Positions 10,161 to 22,265 of a stretch of 64,000 nucleotides of DNA are shown here, one piece after another. The DNA comes from Anarhynchus alexandrinus (Eukaryota; Chordata; Aves; Charadriiformes; Charadriidae): contig VUYV01000156.1 in NCBI GenBank assembly GCA_008711295.1, forward strand, positions 720,174 through 784,173. Direction: 5' to 3'. The number at the start of each line of letters is the position of its first letter. The first letter of the stretch is position 1. The notes below the pieces were generated by a model. It saw only the letters and a program-made list of their open reading frames with translations, made no database searches and was not told the DNA's origin. Made by a program: the position numbers and the translations under genes.

Positions 10161-13100
10161 GCAATCTACTCACCAGAGGCTATGTCCTCAACGTGCAAAA
10201 GCAGAAATGCTCTGCATTCCTGGCGCGGAGAGACTGGCAAAAATCCTGCTTGTTTAGATGGAGGAAAGTAAATGATCCTAAAAGTGAATTTCATTAATTT
10301 TTAACTCGGGATACTTTCTCACAAAAGCAGATATCCTGAGGTTGTGCTTTGAAGTGCACGTACGTTGGTACAGCCACTTACATCTCCATCAGGATTGCCA
10401 CCTCCGTGCAGCAGAGGAAGACACCAGCCTGCGAGGCAGCTCCTGAGCCGCAGCAACTTTCTATCCCGCGCAGGAAGAAGAACCGTTCCCGACCTTGAGC
10501 ACCGGGCTGCCAACAAGGGCACTTCAGGAGATGCTTCACCCTCAGCCGGTGGTGTTGGAGGGTGGCAGCTCCTCCCAGGGTGGGAAGGGTGGTGGCAGCC
10601 CCAGTATTTTCTCTGCTGCATGAGTCTGAGCCCTTAGGCTGCCTGTGCGAATGCAGCAACTGCGGCCGACAAACCAGTTTTACCTGGCGCGTGCCCAGGG
10701 CAGCCCAAGGCGGTGGCTGCGGCTGACGGGGCGAGGGGGCACCCGGGGGGCTCTGTGGGGAGGTCCGGCAGCGCGGTTGCCAGCGCTGGTCCCTAACACA
10801 CCCTCCCCGACGTCGCTGCACATGGTGCCTGTGCAGCGCCGCGGCCGCGGCCGCAGCGGCGGGGAAGGACCAGGTGTATTTATAGCACATCGTTAACATG
10901 CATGAACGAACATGTTAAATCCCAGCACAAACAAAGTACTTCCAGTCTAAACATCTATTCTGCTAAGGTCTGCTCTGTCCTGTTACCACCTCCAGCTGCA
11001 GCTGACTTGTTAAGGTGTTCTAACACGTATTTCAGAGACGCGCTTTTCCAAAGGAAACTAAAGGCAGCGTACCAAGGCGTACCCACAGCGGGCTCCAGCA
11101 GTACCTGGGCAAATCCTTTGGAGAGCCCCATTTTGCACCAGTACAAGCACGGTTTTGCGCAGGTGCCACTAACTTCCCCTGATGGCAGGGTAAGGCGCAG
11201 CAGCACAAACCGTGCTGACGGCCGTGGGTGCCCACCCAGCCCGGCAGCGCCGAGAGCCGGAGGTCTGCGCAACGGGATGGGCTTTGCTGGCCTGGGACTT
11301 GGAGTCTCCTTTCTCCAGATTTGTGTGCGGCGGCCGAGATGGAGCAATTCGTGCTACGGCATTTCCAATGAGCTGTGGATGTTCCTCACAGCCATGAAAA
11401 ACAATCTCAGGTGCAGGAGACAAAGGAGCGGGGATGTGTTAAGCCGCCTCTTAAGCACAAGGAAGTGGAGCGCTTTTTCCTGGAGGATTTCTCAGAAAGT
11501 GAAAGCATCTCTGCAACACGTTCAGCAGCTGCCTTGGAGTGACATGTAAAGGTTCACAATATTTATCAGAAAGCTCTGAACTATGATAATGCACAATCTG
11601 AGATCTTCTGTGCTGGTTGAGGCAGAAGTGTATTTTCCGAGCAGCTTTCCCGGAGTTCAGCGAGGCTGTTCAGGAGCAAGAGGCTGTCGTCACTGCGAGC
11701 GGGGCTCAGGGTTCAGCGCGTGGTCTCTGGTTTAGTGGCTGAGCTGGCCTTTGGGTGGACGAGTTTATTTGGGCTTTTATTAGTTCAGCGAATGGAACAA
11801 GGATACTTGCCTTTATCACTTTGAGTAACAACGTGTTGTTTTTGTCTGAGTTACAGGAGCGAGGGCTGAAATCTGAGTCACTCTTCTGCTTGGGAAAACA
11901 AAAACAGACTCCCAGGAAATCTGCTTTCCTTTGTTCTCACCACAGTCCCCCCCACGTCTGACCATGTGCCGCTCGCTGATAGCACAGGGCGGGCCTCCGA
12001 CCGGCATGGGGGCTGTGTCCTCGCCCAAACCCGCAGAGGCAAAACCGCCAGAGTTTATATAATTGACAAAAATTCCACACCCACTGATATTTTTACTCTG
12101 ATGCAATAAGACCTCCACTACAGTGCAATCTAGCAACTCCTTCCTACTGAAGAGCATTATACATACAAATTTGATGCTCAATTATCCTTGTTTTTTTGTC
12201 AAGGATTTCTGGCCATAGCTGCTTTCAGCAGCTGAGGTTTGACAACCTCTGCCTTGCTGAACTTCTCCCTTCTGGAGGAAGAAGTATGTTGTGGGTACTG
12301 AAGGTATAATCCTGCGAGGCACCGTGCCCCCATCGGAGGGGTGATGCCCCTTCCAGGCCTGCAGCCGGGGCTGCCCAGCGCCCTGGCCGAGCTCCACCTT
12401 CGCAAGGGCGCGAACGACGGTCAAAGGGAGGCGGCTGACATTGGACCTGTGTGTTTTACAGACCCTTCCCTTTAAATCAGGACTCTTCCTTCTGCGTTCC
12501 TTCTCCCACCCCTGCTCCCCTTTAAATCGGGAGCAAAACTCGGAGGCAGGAGAGGAAGCAATGTGGGGGGGGCCGTGGCCAGTGGGGCTTTTATCAGGAG
12601 AGCGGTACTGGGGCTGTGGCCTCTGCTGCACTCCGAGCAGGGCACTTAGTGCTGTCTTTGTAGCTCTGCACTGATTTTCACAGTGGATGAGCATGAAGAG
12701 GTGGGAAAGGAGCTTTTAAGGACCCCTGGCGTGGTGGGGACGGGAAGTAGGAGGATTTTCTGCTTTCCTTTTTGCAGATTATCTGTAGTTGGCAGTGGAG
12801 CACCTTCCTGCAGTACTTAATGCCTGGGATGTGGAGAGAGCTCCTGGCTGGTTCCTCCTGGGGCCTCATCTCGAACCTTCAACGATAGTTTTGGCTTTCA
12901 CGGGAGCACTTACTTTGCGAAGGGCTGCAAGACAGGACACTGAAGGGCTTCACTGCTTAGGGCCAGAGCATTTCAACCTATGTGGGCCCGAGAAGAGCAG
13001 ATGCTTGTTCTCCAGACCCAACAAAGCAGTTTTGCATACATCTCCATCTCTTTCAACAGGAGCAACTTGTTCAGCGGGAAGAGACGGAGATTGTTAATAG

Positions 13101-14140
13101 CTGGAACAAAGGAGGGAATCTCGCCATTGCACCGGGTGAAGACCGGCAGAGCCTGGGTGCCGTTACGGCAGAGGGGACGCAGGAGCAGACTTTGGTCCCT
13201 GCGGAGGCTGCAGGCCAGCGGCAATGGCGTTCGCCTCGGATCTCCCCACCCGCTTCTGTGGCCTGACCTCAGGTTTGCAGGAGCGGAACACGGCAGTTTG
13301 GCAGTCGCCCCATGTGGCATATGCAATTAACCCATTTCTCCACTATAGGGCACTGACAGACTATGCGAGAGGAGCCAGATCACCGGAGCAGCACCGCTGG
13401 TACACGCAACATTTGCTGTTATTCACTGTTTCATGCCATTCTTAGTTTAATTCTGAAAAGGTCCCACCCTGGAAGTTAACCGGACGGCAGAGAGGAGAAA
13501 CAGTGGCCTCACCCATCTGAGAAGCAGAGCTGCTAGTAAAGCAGTGCATCAGCCTGGCTGAGCCTTTCATGGGTTTGACGGCAAAGAATGTCTGTGTTTA
13601 AAAAATCTCAGTGATACGGGGCTTGTCATTTTTTCCTGAGTACAGGCACTCCTTCGCTGTATATTGCTTACATATCATCACACTGAGAGTTCTGGTGAAA
13701 TCATAAGCCAAAGGTTCAAAGCTCAAATGACCGTGTGAGATGGGCCTGGCAGTGTCTGTTTGCTATTGCCATCCACACCGCAGGGTGGAATTACAGCTCT
13801 AATTTATATACATGGGGGGATAAAACAGGACTCTGCGTTTAACTCTGTCCCTAGATTGCGGTTAACTCTAGTCCAATCCTTGCTGATAAACACAGTGGGA
13901 GAAAGGTTCACACAGGGTCTCGGGCGCAGAAAGAGCATGGGGAAGAAATCCTTCCTGGAGCCAGGGCTGCCTGCCCACGTTAGGTCCTGCGCTTGTCCAA
14001 GGGAGCTGCAGCAGCGGGGTGGCAGTGGGGTGGTGGTTCTCCTGCCCGGTCCTGGGGTGCGAGGGCTGAGCGGGATGGCTGGTGGGGTACCCGGCTCCCC
14101 GCAGCAGCACTGCAGGTCCTGCGGTTCCCCACTCAGTGCT

Positions 14141-14228
14141 GGACCCTGGTAGATAACAAATTGTCAATGAGCCCGCAATGTGCCCTTGTCGCCAAAAAGG
14201 CCAATGGAATCCTGNCTGTGATTCTGTG
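14141..14228 (+). mobile_element. CR1 (chicken repeat 1) non-LTR retrotransposon fragment, sense orientation
   Basis: A short relic of a CR1 LINE. The translated stretch LVDNKLSMSPQCALVAKKAN followed by GIL matches the recurrent CR1 open-frame segment in which a Cys-Ala-Leu and a KKANGI motif occur; the match is from memory of CR1. It is interrupted by an N at 14215 and then loses similarity, so only about 85 bases remain and both ends are truncated. It is inactive. Confidence 0.75.
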
Positions 14229-14926
14229 ACCCGCACCACAGCCGTTCCCTTTCCCACACGGTCGGGATATCCCCAGGGCAACAGAGGCTGAGTGACGGTG
14301 AGGGCACGGCCCCTCCAGCTTTGCACCGGAGCCTCCTTGAGACCAGGCCTGCTCTGCACCACCGCATCTACCCCGCAGCTCTGCAATCCCACAGGTGCAG
14401 CTGCCGCCGCTGGCGTGCCGGGGCTTGGAGCATCGAAAGTTTTTGTGGCCACTTTGAAGTTCCCAGGTCTCGTCTCCTTGGGCGTTTGCAAAGGCACACG
14501 CTGAGGTTCCTCCTCAGACAGTGGGAAACGAGGCAGCAGCTTCTTGGGAACGCGTCTGCTCTCCTTGAAGTCCTCCATTTGAATGCAGCCTCCCAGAGGC
14601 TACGTAGCCAGTTCTCTCGTGTCTGGCTGCGTCGCCGCTTGTAGGTGTTTTTGTGGAGGGTGCTGCCATTACAGCGGCTCCTGAATAACTGATCAGACAA
14701 CTTCATTGTTTCGCATTCCTTGCTGAAAGCCCCATGCGCGAGATCAGGGGTTCCCAAGCCATGGGTGGAACAAGAACCACTTCAAAGAGGTGTAAGAAGC
14801 AGTAAAACCCTCTTTGCAGAGGCACTGGTCCCAGCCACGGATCACCCTCTTCTCTACGGGCAGGTACCGGTCGCCAGCAGCAGCCTGAGCCCCAGGGTGG
14901 GTGCTGGCACGGAGGGGGCTGCTGCC

Positions 14927-14968
14927 GGGGAGGGGTGCAGGGGGGGAATGGGGGGATGAGGGGGTGGG
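14927..14968 (+). other. G-rich tract with G-quadruplex potential
   Basis: Successive runs of three to seven G separated by one to five bases satisfy the usual G3+ N1-7 pattern. Further runs occur at about 15,100-15,110 and at 17,401-17,420. Any function in replication or promoter opening is inferred. Confidence 0.5.
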
Positions 14969-15833
14969 TTATATCTCGGTTTCTGGAAAAGAGAAAGGCA
15001 AATGAATGGGAACTGGGATCCCTTTGTGTTTGCGCGTGCGGTGAAGATAAAAGGATCACTAAGGTGGGGAAAACACATATATTATCCTGATTGGGGAGGA
15101 AGGGGGGGGGGTGTCCTGTGGGAAAGGGATCTTAATTTAAATGGGATGCGGGCGTACACAACAAGGGTGGGGACAGAGGAGGTGAGGCGCTGCGCTTTTC
15201 TTCGTGCAGCTGTTGCAGAGCTGGATGCTTTCGCTGCCGAAGCCTTCCCGCTGGCCCCCATCCACGCACCTGCTGAGAGGCAGCTTCGGTGCTCCCGTCT
15301 AGCTGAGGCATGCCAAGAAGCGTCACCTCCCTCGTGCAGTTCGGGAACGGGTCGCCGGGAGATCAGCCGGCTGGGTTTGCTCAGGACGCCGGCAAAAGAG
15401 GCGAGATTTCAACTGGCTGCCTGGGGAGCTGGTTAACGGCAGGTTAGTAAGTTCCCCACCGACGGCAGGGACGTGGGAGCTGCTGCCCGACCTTTCAAGG
15501 GCCTGCTAAGAGCTGGGGCGAGGATGCGGAGCTGCCTTCTCCGGCGTGTCGCAGCGTTGGCCCTCCCGCGGCCGTACCCGCTGCCAGCCGGCCCTCCTCC
15601 CTCGCCAGCCGCAGCGTGGGCACCGCGGCGAGTCACCAACCCTGCCTCAGAGGCCGACTTTGGACTCCTCCAACCCACGGAACCACACCTTTTGTAATGA
15701 CGGAAAGCAGCATTGGGAGCATTTGAATCACTGCATCCGTGGCACCACCTCAGAGACGGTGGAGGGGCCACTGAGGCGCCCACGGGCACACTCAGTGACT
15801 CAGGCGCCATTCCGCAGGGAGGGTGGGGGGCAG

Positions 15834-16220
15834 CTGAGGAGAAATGCTCCCCCTCTGAGGAAAAAAAGCTCCATGGCCTGAGGAGAAATGTTTCCTTCCC
15901 CCTCTGAGGAAAAAAGCTCCATGGTCTGAGGAGAACTGTTCCCCATCTGAGGGGAAACACTCCACAGTCTGAGGAGAAATATTCCCCCTCTGAGCAAAAA
16001 AAGCTCCATGGCCTGAGGAGAACTGTTCCCCATCTGAGGAAAAACACTTCACAGTCTGAGGAGAAATGTTCCCCCTCTGAGTGAAAAAGGCTCCATGGCC
16101 TGAGGAGAAATGTTCCCTTCCCCCTCTGAGGAAAAAAGCTCCATGGTCTGAGGAGAACTGTTCCCCATCTGAGGGGAAACACTCCACGGTCTGATGACAG
16201 ACGTTCCCCCCCTGAGGAGA
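15834..16220. repeat. Minisatellite, about 8.5 copies of a 43-48 bp unit
   Basis: Units begin CTGAGGAGAA and contain TTCCCC, TCTGAGG and CTCCA in order. Three variants can be told apart: A (48 bp, with an extra CTTCC), B (43 bp, ending CACTCCACRGT) and C (44 bp, ending AGCTCCATGGC). The order is C, A, B, C, B, C, A, B and then a degenerate partial unit. Because no unit carries stop codons in some minus-strand frames, the array produces long spurious open frames. It abuts the CpG island. Confidence 0.9.
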
Positions 16221-16785
16221 TGCCCTCCCTGGCCCGGGCTCCTGTGCCTTCCAGGCTGCCATTTAAGAGCCCTGCAGAGGCTGCGGCCGCCGCTCTGGCA
16301 GGGAGGCTCTCGCGGGGTCCCTCTCTGCAGCCCAAAGCGGAGAGCCTGAACAATGGTGGCAGACAGTTCACCCGGAAGGGCCACCCCCACCCGCGGTGCC
16401 CCTCACCCAGCGCCTGCCCGGGGAGGCCGGGAGGCCCCGGGGAGGGGGGGGGAGGAGGCTGCAGGGAAGGGGCAAGGGGGTTGTGCCGCCCTTTAGGGGA
16501 GGAGGAAGGGCAGCGGGCAGAGCGCTGCGGCGTGCCGAGGGGCGGCTGCCCCTCATCCGGGCTCTCTCCCTCCGGGAGCCGGGGCGGCACCGCTGGCCGC
16601 GGGCCAGGGCCGGGACGCGAACCCGCGTCCTCCCCGCCGCCAGCGCCACACCCGTGGCCACCGGAGGGGGCAGGTGGATGTGTGGGGGGGGAGAGGGAGT
16701 AAGGGGGGGGCGGAGCCACCGGTGAACGGCCAGCGGGCTGCGCGCGGCAGGCCCCGCCCACCTCCCCCCCCGCCGCAGCCGCGCG

Positions 16786-16799
16786 GTCGCCATGGCAAC
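16786..16799. promoter_or_regulatory. RFX X-box motif
   Basis: GTCGCCATGGCAAC fits the RFX consensus GTNRCC-AT-RGYAAC at every position and is near-palindromic. Such sites in CpG-island promoters are typical of cilia-related and other RFX-regulated genes (established knowledge). It lies 23 bases from the assembly gap, so the transcription start it would serve is not visible. Confidence 0.55.
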
Positions 16800-16821
16800 A
16801 CGAGGCGCTTCCCGCCGGGCC

Positions 16822-17157
16822 NNNNNNNNNNNNNNNNNNNNNNNNNNNNNNNNNNNNNNNNNNNNNNNNNNNNNNNNNNNNNNNNNNNNNNNNNNNNNNN
16901 NNNNNNNNNNNNNNNNNNNNNNNNNNNNNNNNNNNNNNNNNNNNNNNNNNNNNNNNNNNNNNNNNNNNNNNNNNNNNNNNNNNNNNNNNNNNNNNNNNNN
17001 NNNNNNNNNNNNNNNNNNNNNNNNNNNNNNNNNNNNNNNNNNNNNNNNNNNNNNNNNNNNNNNNNNNNNNNNNNNNNNNNNNNNNNNNNNNNNNNNNNNN
17101 NNNNNNNNNNNNNNNNNNNNNNNNNNNNNNNNNNNNNNNNNNNNNNNNNNNNNNNNN
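16822..17157. other. Assembly gap (336 N)
   Basis: An unresolved run of N inside the CpG island. Extreme GC content and the adjacent palindrome probably blocked sequencing. It may hide the first exon and transcription start. Confidence 0.99.
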
Positions 17158-17206
17158 TCCCCCGGGTCGGCTCTGAGGGCGAAGCCCTCAGAGCCGACCC
17201 GGGGGA
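17158..17206. repeat. Perfect 23-bp inverted repeat with 3-base loop at the gap edge
   Basis: Arms 17,158-17,180 and 17,184-17,206 are exact reverse complements around the loop GAA. The left arm touches the gap. A genuine GC-rich hairpin is possible, but a fold-back artefact at a contig end is at least as likely. Confidence 0.85.
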
Positions 17207-20200
17207 AGGAGGGGGGGGCCCGGGGCGGCCCTGCCCGTGCTGCTCCCGGTTCCCCGTCGGCGGTGGGGACACACACACGGGGTTCTTGGGGGCAATGGGG
17301 TCCGTGGAGGTCTGTGGGGGTGGTGCTGAGCTCGTCCGGCTGCTTGTTTTTCACTGCGTCAGAGCCAAGGGCGAGGGGAGAAGTTGGGTCTCTTTTTTTT
17401 GGGGGGGGTGGGGTGGGGGGTGTGCACCCCGCGTTAAAAAGAATAATAATAATAATAACAAAGCCCTTCGTGCTTTGAATTGTGGGGTTATAGGTAGTTC
17501 GGCGGTGGTTTTGGTGGCGCATGGGTGTACCGTTCTGCTGGCGAGCGCGGCAGATTAGAGCCTTCTTTTTGTAATCCAAGATGACTTTTGTTAAGCGCTG
17601 CAATTATCTGTTCCCCTCCGGATTAGCGATGATAATGTGCTTGGGCGTTCTTAAACGTACAAATAAAGATGCTCCCCCTTCTCTGCCCCCCCCCCGAAGA
17701 GTTTACAGCCGCGCCGACTTGGGTTAACAGCAGCCTGCAGAAGGGACAGGGGCGTTTCAGAAGTGCGGTATGTCACTCTCTTATGCCTTGGACTTTAGGA
17801 AACGCATCTGCTCTCCAGAGTTAGTCTTAAGTGCCAGTTTAAGGTCATCATGCTGGTTCTTTTTAATTGCGGATGCCCATACCTTTGCTCGTTGGCATAT
17901 CAGCCCATGCGTGCGTATGTTTTTATTTTAGAAGCATGCCTGACATTTGGGTGGACAGATTTGTGTTGCTCTCTTGTGTTATGCAACTCATTTGTCCATT
18001 TTTCTTCCTAAGTCCAAATATAAGTGATTTATCTGTGGATGGAGGGATGTGGAGTTCTCCTTCGGGGTGGAAATAGCTGATCCAAAAGATCACATGGAGG
18101 TCGGTTCCCGGGATTTGCGTGGAGTTCTGCGCTTGGATTTGGGAGGGAGCAAAATCGGGATTCTGAAAGGGTGAAGCTAATCTGTGAAATCACTTTATTT
18201 CCTGTGTGGTATTGTGTCGAGTCGTGTAAAAGGCTTTGCCTTTGTGAGTCTGTTTGCAGCATTGTTACTGTTCTTGCCTTTCTCCCGGCTGAAGGTAGGA
18301 GATTAATCTTGTGGGTTCAGGTATTGGCTTGACTTCTATTTCTGTGGCGTAATCCGTGTGATTTTGATTTGTGTGTGAGGAGTGGGATTAAGGGAAATCA
18401 CACTTGGCAGATGGCGGAGCTGTTCTATACCATTATGAGATATTGTAACCTTTTATTATAGCTACAGATTTCATTCTTCGCAGTTTAGTAATATAATTCT
18501 ATTCAAGATAAAGTGTCGCTCATGATAAAATACTGGTACTGCATTAAAGCAATTGCAGCATATAGCAATTGATATTTTGTCAGAACTGATGCTTTATTCC
18601 ATTGTGGTAATTACAGGCAATTTTCATGGTAGGCTGAAGAGGTAAACTATGTTTCCAGGGTAACTGTGAAGTTGTTTAGCTGCTTCAGAGGTACTTTTTG
18701 CCAGAATTGAAGGTTGTTGGTATTTTCTTTTCCTTGTCTCTCTTCCATAAACTAGAAGGCTTTGCATCTTTTTAACAACCACATAAAAATATTATTTTTC
18801 TTTGTTTTCCTGTGACATTTTTAGGGTGTGGTAGGGAAACAGACAATGTATGGTAGAAACGCTAATAAAATTGCCTGGCAGCTTAATCTAGGTAAAGACT
18901 TCATAAATTCTTGAAATATTTTTTTTTTTTAACTTTTTTTTTGGTAGAATTTTTGTTACTGTATGCTATGCCTTTTTCTGTGAAAATTGTCAAGGATATT
19001 TATTAGCAAGTAGATCTATAAAGTCTTTCTACATTAGAATAATTAAAGAGGTAGGAATCCTATTTAAATAGATGATGTAGCCTGTAATTCAGTTTTGATA
19101 TGTGTATAGTTTGCTGAAAATATACTTCTAAGCTTTAGTCTGTTCTCTTTCAGATGATGCTAAGAACCTCAAAGTTTCTTTTCCAATATATATAAACGTA
19201 GAACAAAGTGACTCTGGAGTGTCATAGCATGGAAAGTCCCTGAGAGAAGTAAAAATCTAGGACTGTTTGCTAATTCAAATACTTGGTATTTGTCACTTTA
19301 TACTATCTGCTTTTATATGTGGCAGTAAACGATGTGAATGTCCCCAGCCCAAGGTTTGTGCTCACGCTGCAGTTCTAGAGGCAGGTTAGAGGAGAAAGGG
19401 CAGAGTACCCATCTGTGTTCCTCCTGACCTGGGCTCTGTATGGACTAGATACCAATGTATTAAGAACATTTTAATGGCTGATGATTAAACAATGTATTAC
19501 CTCTGATCATTGCCATACTGAGAGCTATGTGTAGTGTTGATTGTGTTGTTTGTTTAGGGTTTTTTTTAATACTGTATTCAAATGTGTAGCACTGTCATCT
19601 TAGATGCTAATTGAGCCCCTTGTCTGTCTGCAGACTCCTCTGACAGTTGTAATATGCTTCCTGGATGCCTGATTTCTCCCAAAGGAAAAAAATATCATTT
19701 ACAACCTGGAAATAGATTTTGGTTTTTTTTTTTTTTTTTTGAAAGAAAGAATTTCAGGCTCTAGGGACTATGTTTGAAAAGTTTGCCAGCCCTTACTGGT
19801 CTGTGGACTAAATGTAAAATGTAGACCATGTGTGAAAGAAGCAAGTCCTGACCAGCAGGTCCCAGGTGGAAGGCAGATGGAGAGCTCGGGTATTCTACCT
19901 CCTGGGGTTCTCTGCACGGCTCTGTGATTTTGCTTGGGTGTTGTCCTGGACTCTGCTCCATTCAGTGCTTCTGTTTCTCTGGCTACTAGATAATTTTGAA
20001 ACCAGTCCTGTCACCTCCCTTCCCTTTCACACATGCTTAGTTACTGTAAAGTAAAAAATGAGCTCGCTCTCCTTGGTGAAGAATGTGTTGCTGCATTCGC
20101 TGCCCAGTCCTTTCCTTGGGATTAGTCTTTGCTTGATCTTTGGTCATGGAGCTTTCTCTCTGCCAGTAGCTTTTCCAAGTATTGTCAGAATCGAGTTGAT

Positions 20201-22265
20201 AGAACTCCTGGTGATTTTTTTTCTCTTGTCCTTGAGTTTTTAAATATTGGTAAGAAAAATTCCCGTAGTCGTGGAAATTTCAGTATGGCGGTGCTTGTGG
20301 GGCATACCCTGCAGATCAGGGACACAGGACTCGGGATCACATTTGGAAGGATTACTCTGAGCATGTTGGTTAGGGACATGGTACAGCTGTGGCTGCAGAA
20401 AACTACCTCTCTCATACCTTTGGCTGCTCATGTGTTCAAAAATTGTACTGGTTTCTTACTGAGGAGTCTCATATATCAAGATTTTTCCCTGAGACTTGGT
20501 ATGTTTTCTCAAGTTGATGTTCCACTGAAGTTGAGAACTTGGTGCTGCTCACTAGCCAGGGGAAGTTTCCTTTGGCAAATGAGTTTGTTGTGCTGAGTTG
20601 ATTGCTGTGCAGTTATTTAAAAATGGGATGAGTAAAAGGGGAGTGTGTGTGCATGCATGTCTAAGTGCAAGTTTTAAGTGTTCTGCATCCAGTTACATGT
20701 AATGCCACTGTTCTTTTCTTATTTTCAAGCTATTTCTTTTTATAGAATGTTTTCCTGCATGAGTATGTGAATAATGCTAGTTGGAAGTCTTTCTTTCATT
20801 TTCAGAGCTTGGTAAATTTACATGATGCTGTTGGTAGTAGGGAGGTATTCAATGTCTTAGCTTTTCTGCTAATTTATGTTATTAATTTATTTCCTAATGC
20901 AGACATAGCCTTTTGTGGCTCCTTGTTCAATTCTTAAGTAGCAGGCAGCTTTTGGGAGGAAAGCACTGTGTCTATTCAATACTTTGAAGAGACATTCATA
21001 GAATGGGAGATCACGCTGTATTCAGTGGGCTGTTTGTAAAAGCGAGACTGAAGTAAACTCCTTAATCCTGCAAGCCCAGGCATGAAGCTTGCAGTGATGC
21101 TGTGAGCACAATCTGTATCACTTCTTTGTGTTTGATGCACAAGGGTGACTAGAACCTGAGAATGTTGCAATGTTTTAGGTGTGTTTTTTGTTTTGTATGT
21201 AGGAATCGCCCAAAGACATCATATGGGAAAAGCCACAAACTTTTTGCTTTTGCCTCAGAAATCTATTTAAATGAAGAATCCCTGGTTGCAGTTGTAGCCT
21301 TTGCAGTGCAAACCACCACGTGGTTGTGTTGAGTTTGCAGCCAAAGAGACTGGAATAACAGTGTCAGGAGAGCTGTGGAATTCCCTCCGCAGCAAACTTG
21401 TCTTGAATCCTCATTGCAACCTTCTGAATGACCACAGACCTGATAGATTTAACAGTTTAACCAGAAGACACCATGCTTGATAAACTCTGGATGCACCTGT
21501 CCTGTGCAGCTGAATGTACACACTTTCCCTAAAAACGTACAGGAATTTGCTGTTGGGTTGCCCATGTACGCGCTTCCCGTGAGACGTGACGGTAGGAGCC
21601 GGTTTGGAGGAGGTACTCTACCTGCTGGATTGAAAGAGGTGAAAGAAGTTCTCTCTGGTTTTTTTGCTCGATTGACTTTCAGTAAGTTTGAAGGGCATAC
21701 ATAAACTTTTCTCTGAACTCTCAGGCCTTTCTTTTGAAGCTGTATTCTAGTAATACTTTTTTTAAAAAAAGTAACAAATCAAAATCACAGCAAGTCAATT
21801 ACTGTTTGCCTTGAATGGGCTTCTGTGGCTGAAGCAGTTTTATGCACAGTGGACTTTCCTTATTTTAGGTTCTGTTAAGTGGCAAAGAAAACAAATTCGT
21901 AGGAAAACCTGGGTATTGAGTTTTGGCAAAACACACTAAATTTAGTATGATGACCGTTCTATCTTTTTGCAGATATTGGTTAAAAAAAAATTAATAATGT
22001 TTCCCTTTTTTTTTTTTCTTTTTTCCTCATGACTGGATATCAATTTACACTCATACGACCTGAACATCTGATCAGAAAGGGATGTGTAGATCTACTGGAT
22101 GATGATTTTCCTCACGCCTAGGCTTAAATAATCTAGACTCTTAAAGGAAGTATACCTCCATAAGCAGGTTAATCTTTAGATTCTTTTCTCAAATCAAGGT
22201 GGCTTATTTTCTTGCTTCCCACTGTCTTTGGTTTGTTCTGCAAATCTGTGATGCTGGAACTTTGC

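Larger units (their letters stand above)
7631..15833. other. GC-rich intergenic region between SGSM1 and the CpG island
   Basis: No gene was recognised on either strand. Many open frames of 60-240 codons occur, as expected in GC-rich DNA, but none shows a family motif or paired splice signals I would defend. Mammals have TMEM211 (a four-pass LHFPL-like protein) on the minus strand in this interval; I looked for its hydrophobic segments and did not find them. Features listed separately are an AT-rich motif cluster near 10 kb, a CR1 scrap at 14.1 kb and G-rich tracts at 14.9-15.1 kb. Confidence 0.55.
16240..17350. promoter_or_regulatory. CpG island, probable promoter of KIAA1671 (interrupted by an assembly gap)
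   Basis: The sequence becomes very GC- and CpG-rich from about 16.24 kb to the gap and again from 17,158 to about 17,350. It contains GC boxes (CCCCGCCC at about 16,752) and an RFX X-box at 16,786. It is the strongest island in the window and lies upstream of the plus-strand KIAA1671 leader exon, so it is the natural candidate for that gene's main promoter, with a first intron of about 23 kb. The first exon itself may be inside the gap. A bidirectional promoter, or a promoter for another transcript, is possible. Confidence 0.6.

Noticed and set aside
10902..11549. 215-codon plus-strand open frame
   Set aside because: Mixed composition, no motif, no promoter or splice context; a chance frame in GC-rich intergenic DNA.
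13868..14578. 236-codon minus-strand open frame
   Set aside because: It crosses the CR1 fragment and an N on the opposite strand and has no family features.
15433..16761. 442-codon minus-strand open frame
   Set aside because: It runs through the stop-free minisatellite and GC-rich island. The middle is just the translated repeat unit and there is no splice or family support.
16792..16821. ATG reading MATRGASRR, resembling the KIAA1671 start MATRVE
   Set aside because: The similarity is only about 13 bases, lies within the X-box, and runs into the gap. Most likely a coincidence rather than a duplicated start exon.
16368..17603. Long open frames on both strands spanning the gap (up to 411 codons)
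   Set aside because: They exist only because N codons are not stops.
20129..20596. 155-codon plus-strand open frame with a GTAAGA site inside
   Set aside because: Hydrophobic but irregular, no recognisable domain, and the internal donor would break it. Treated as chance.
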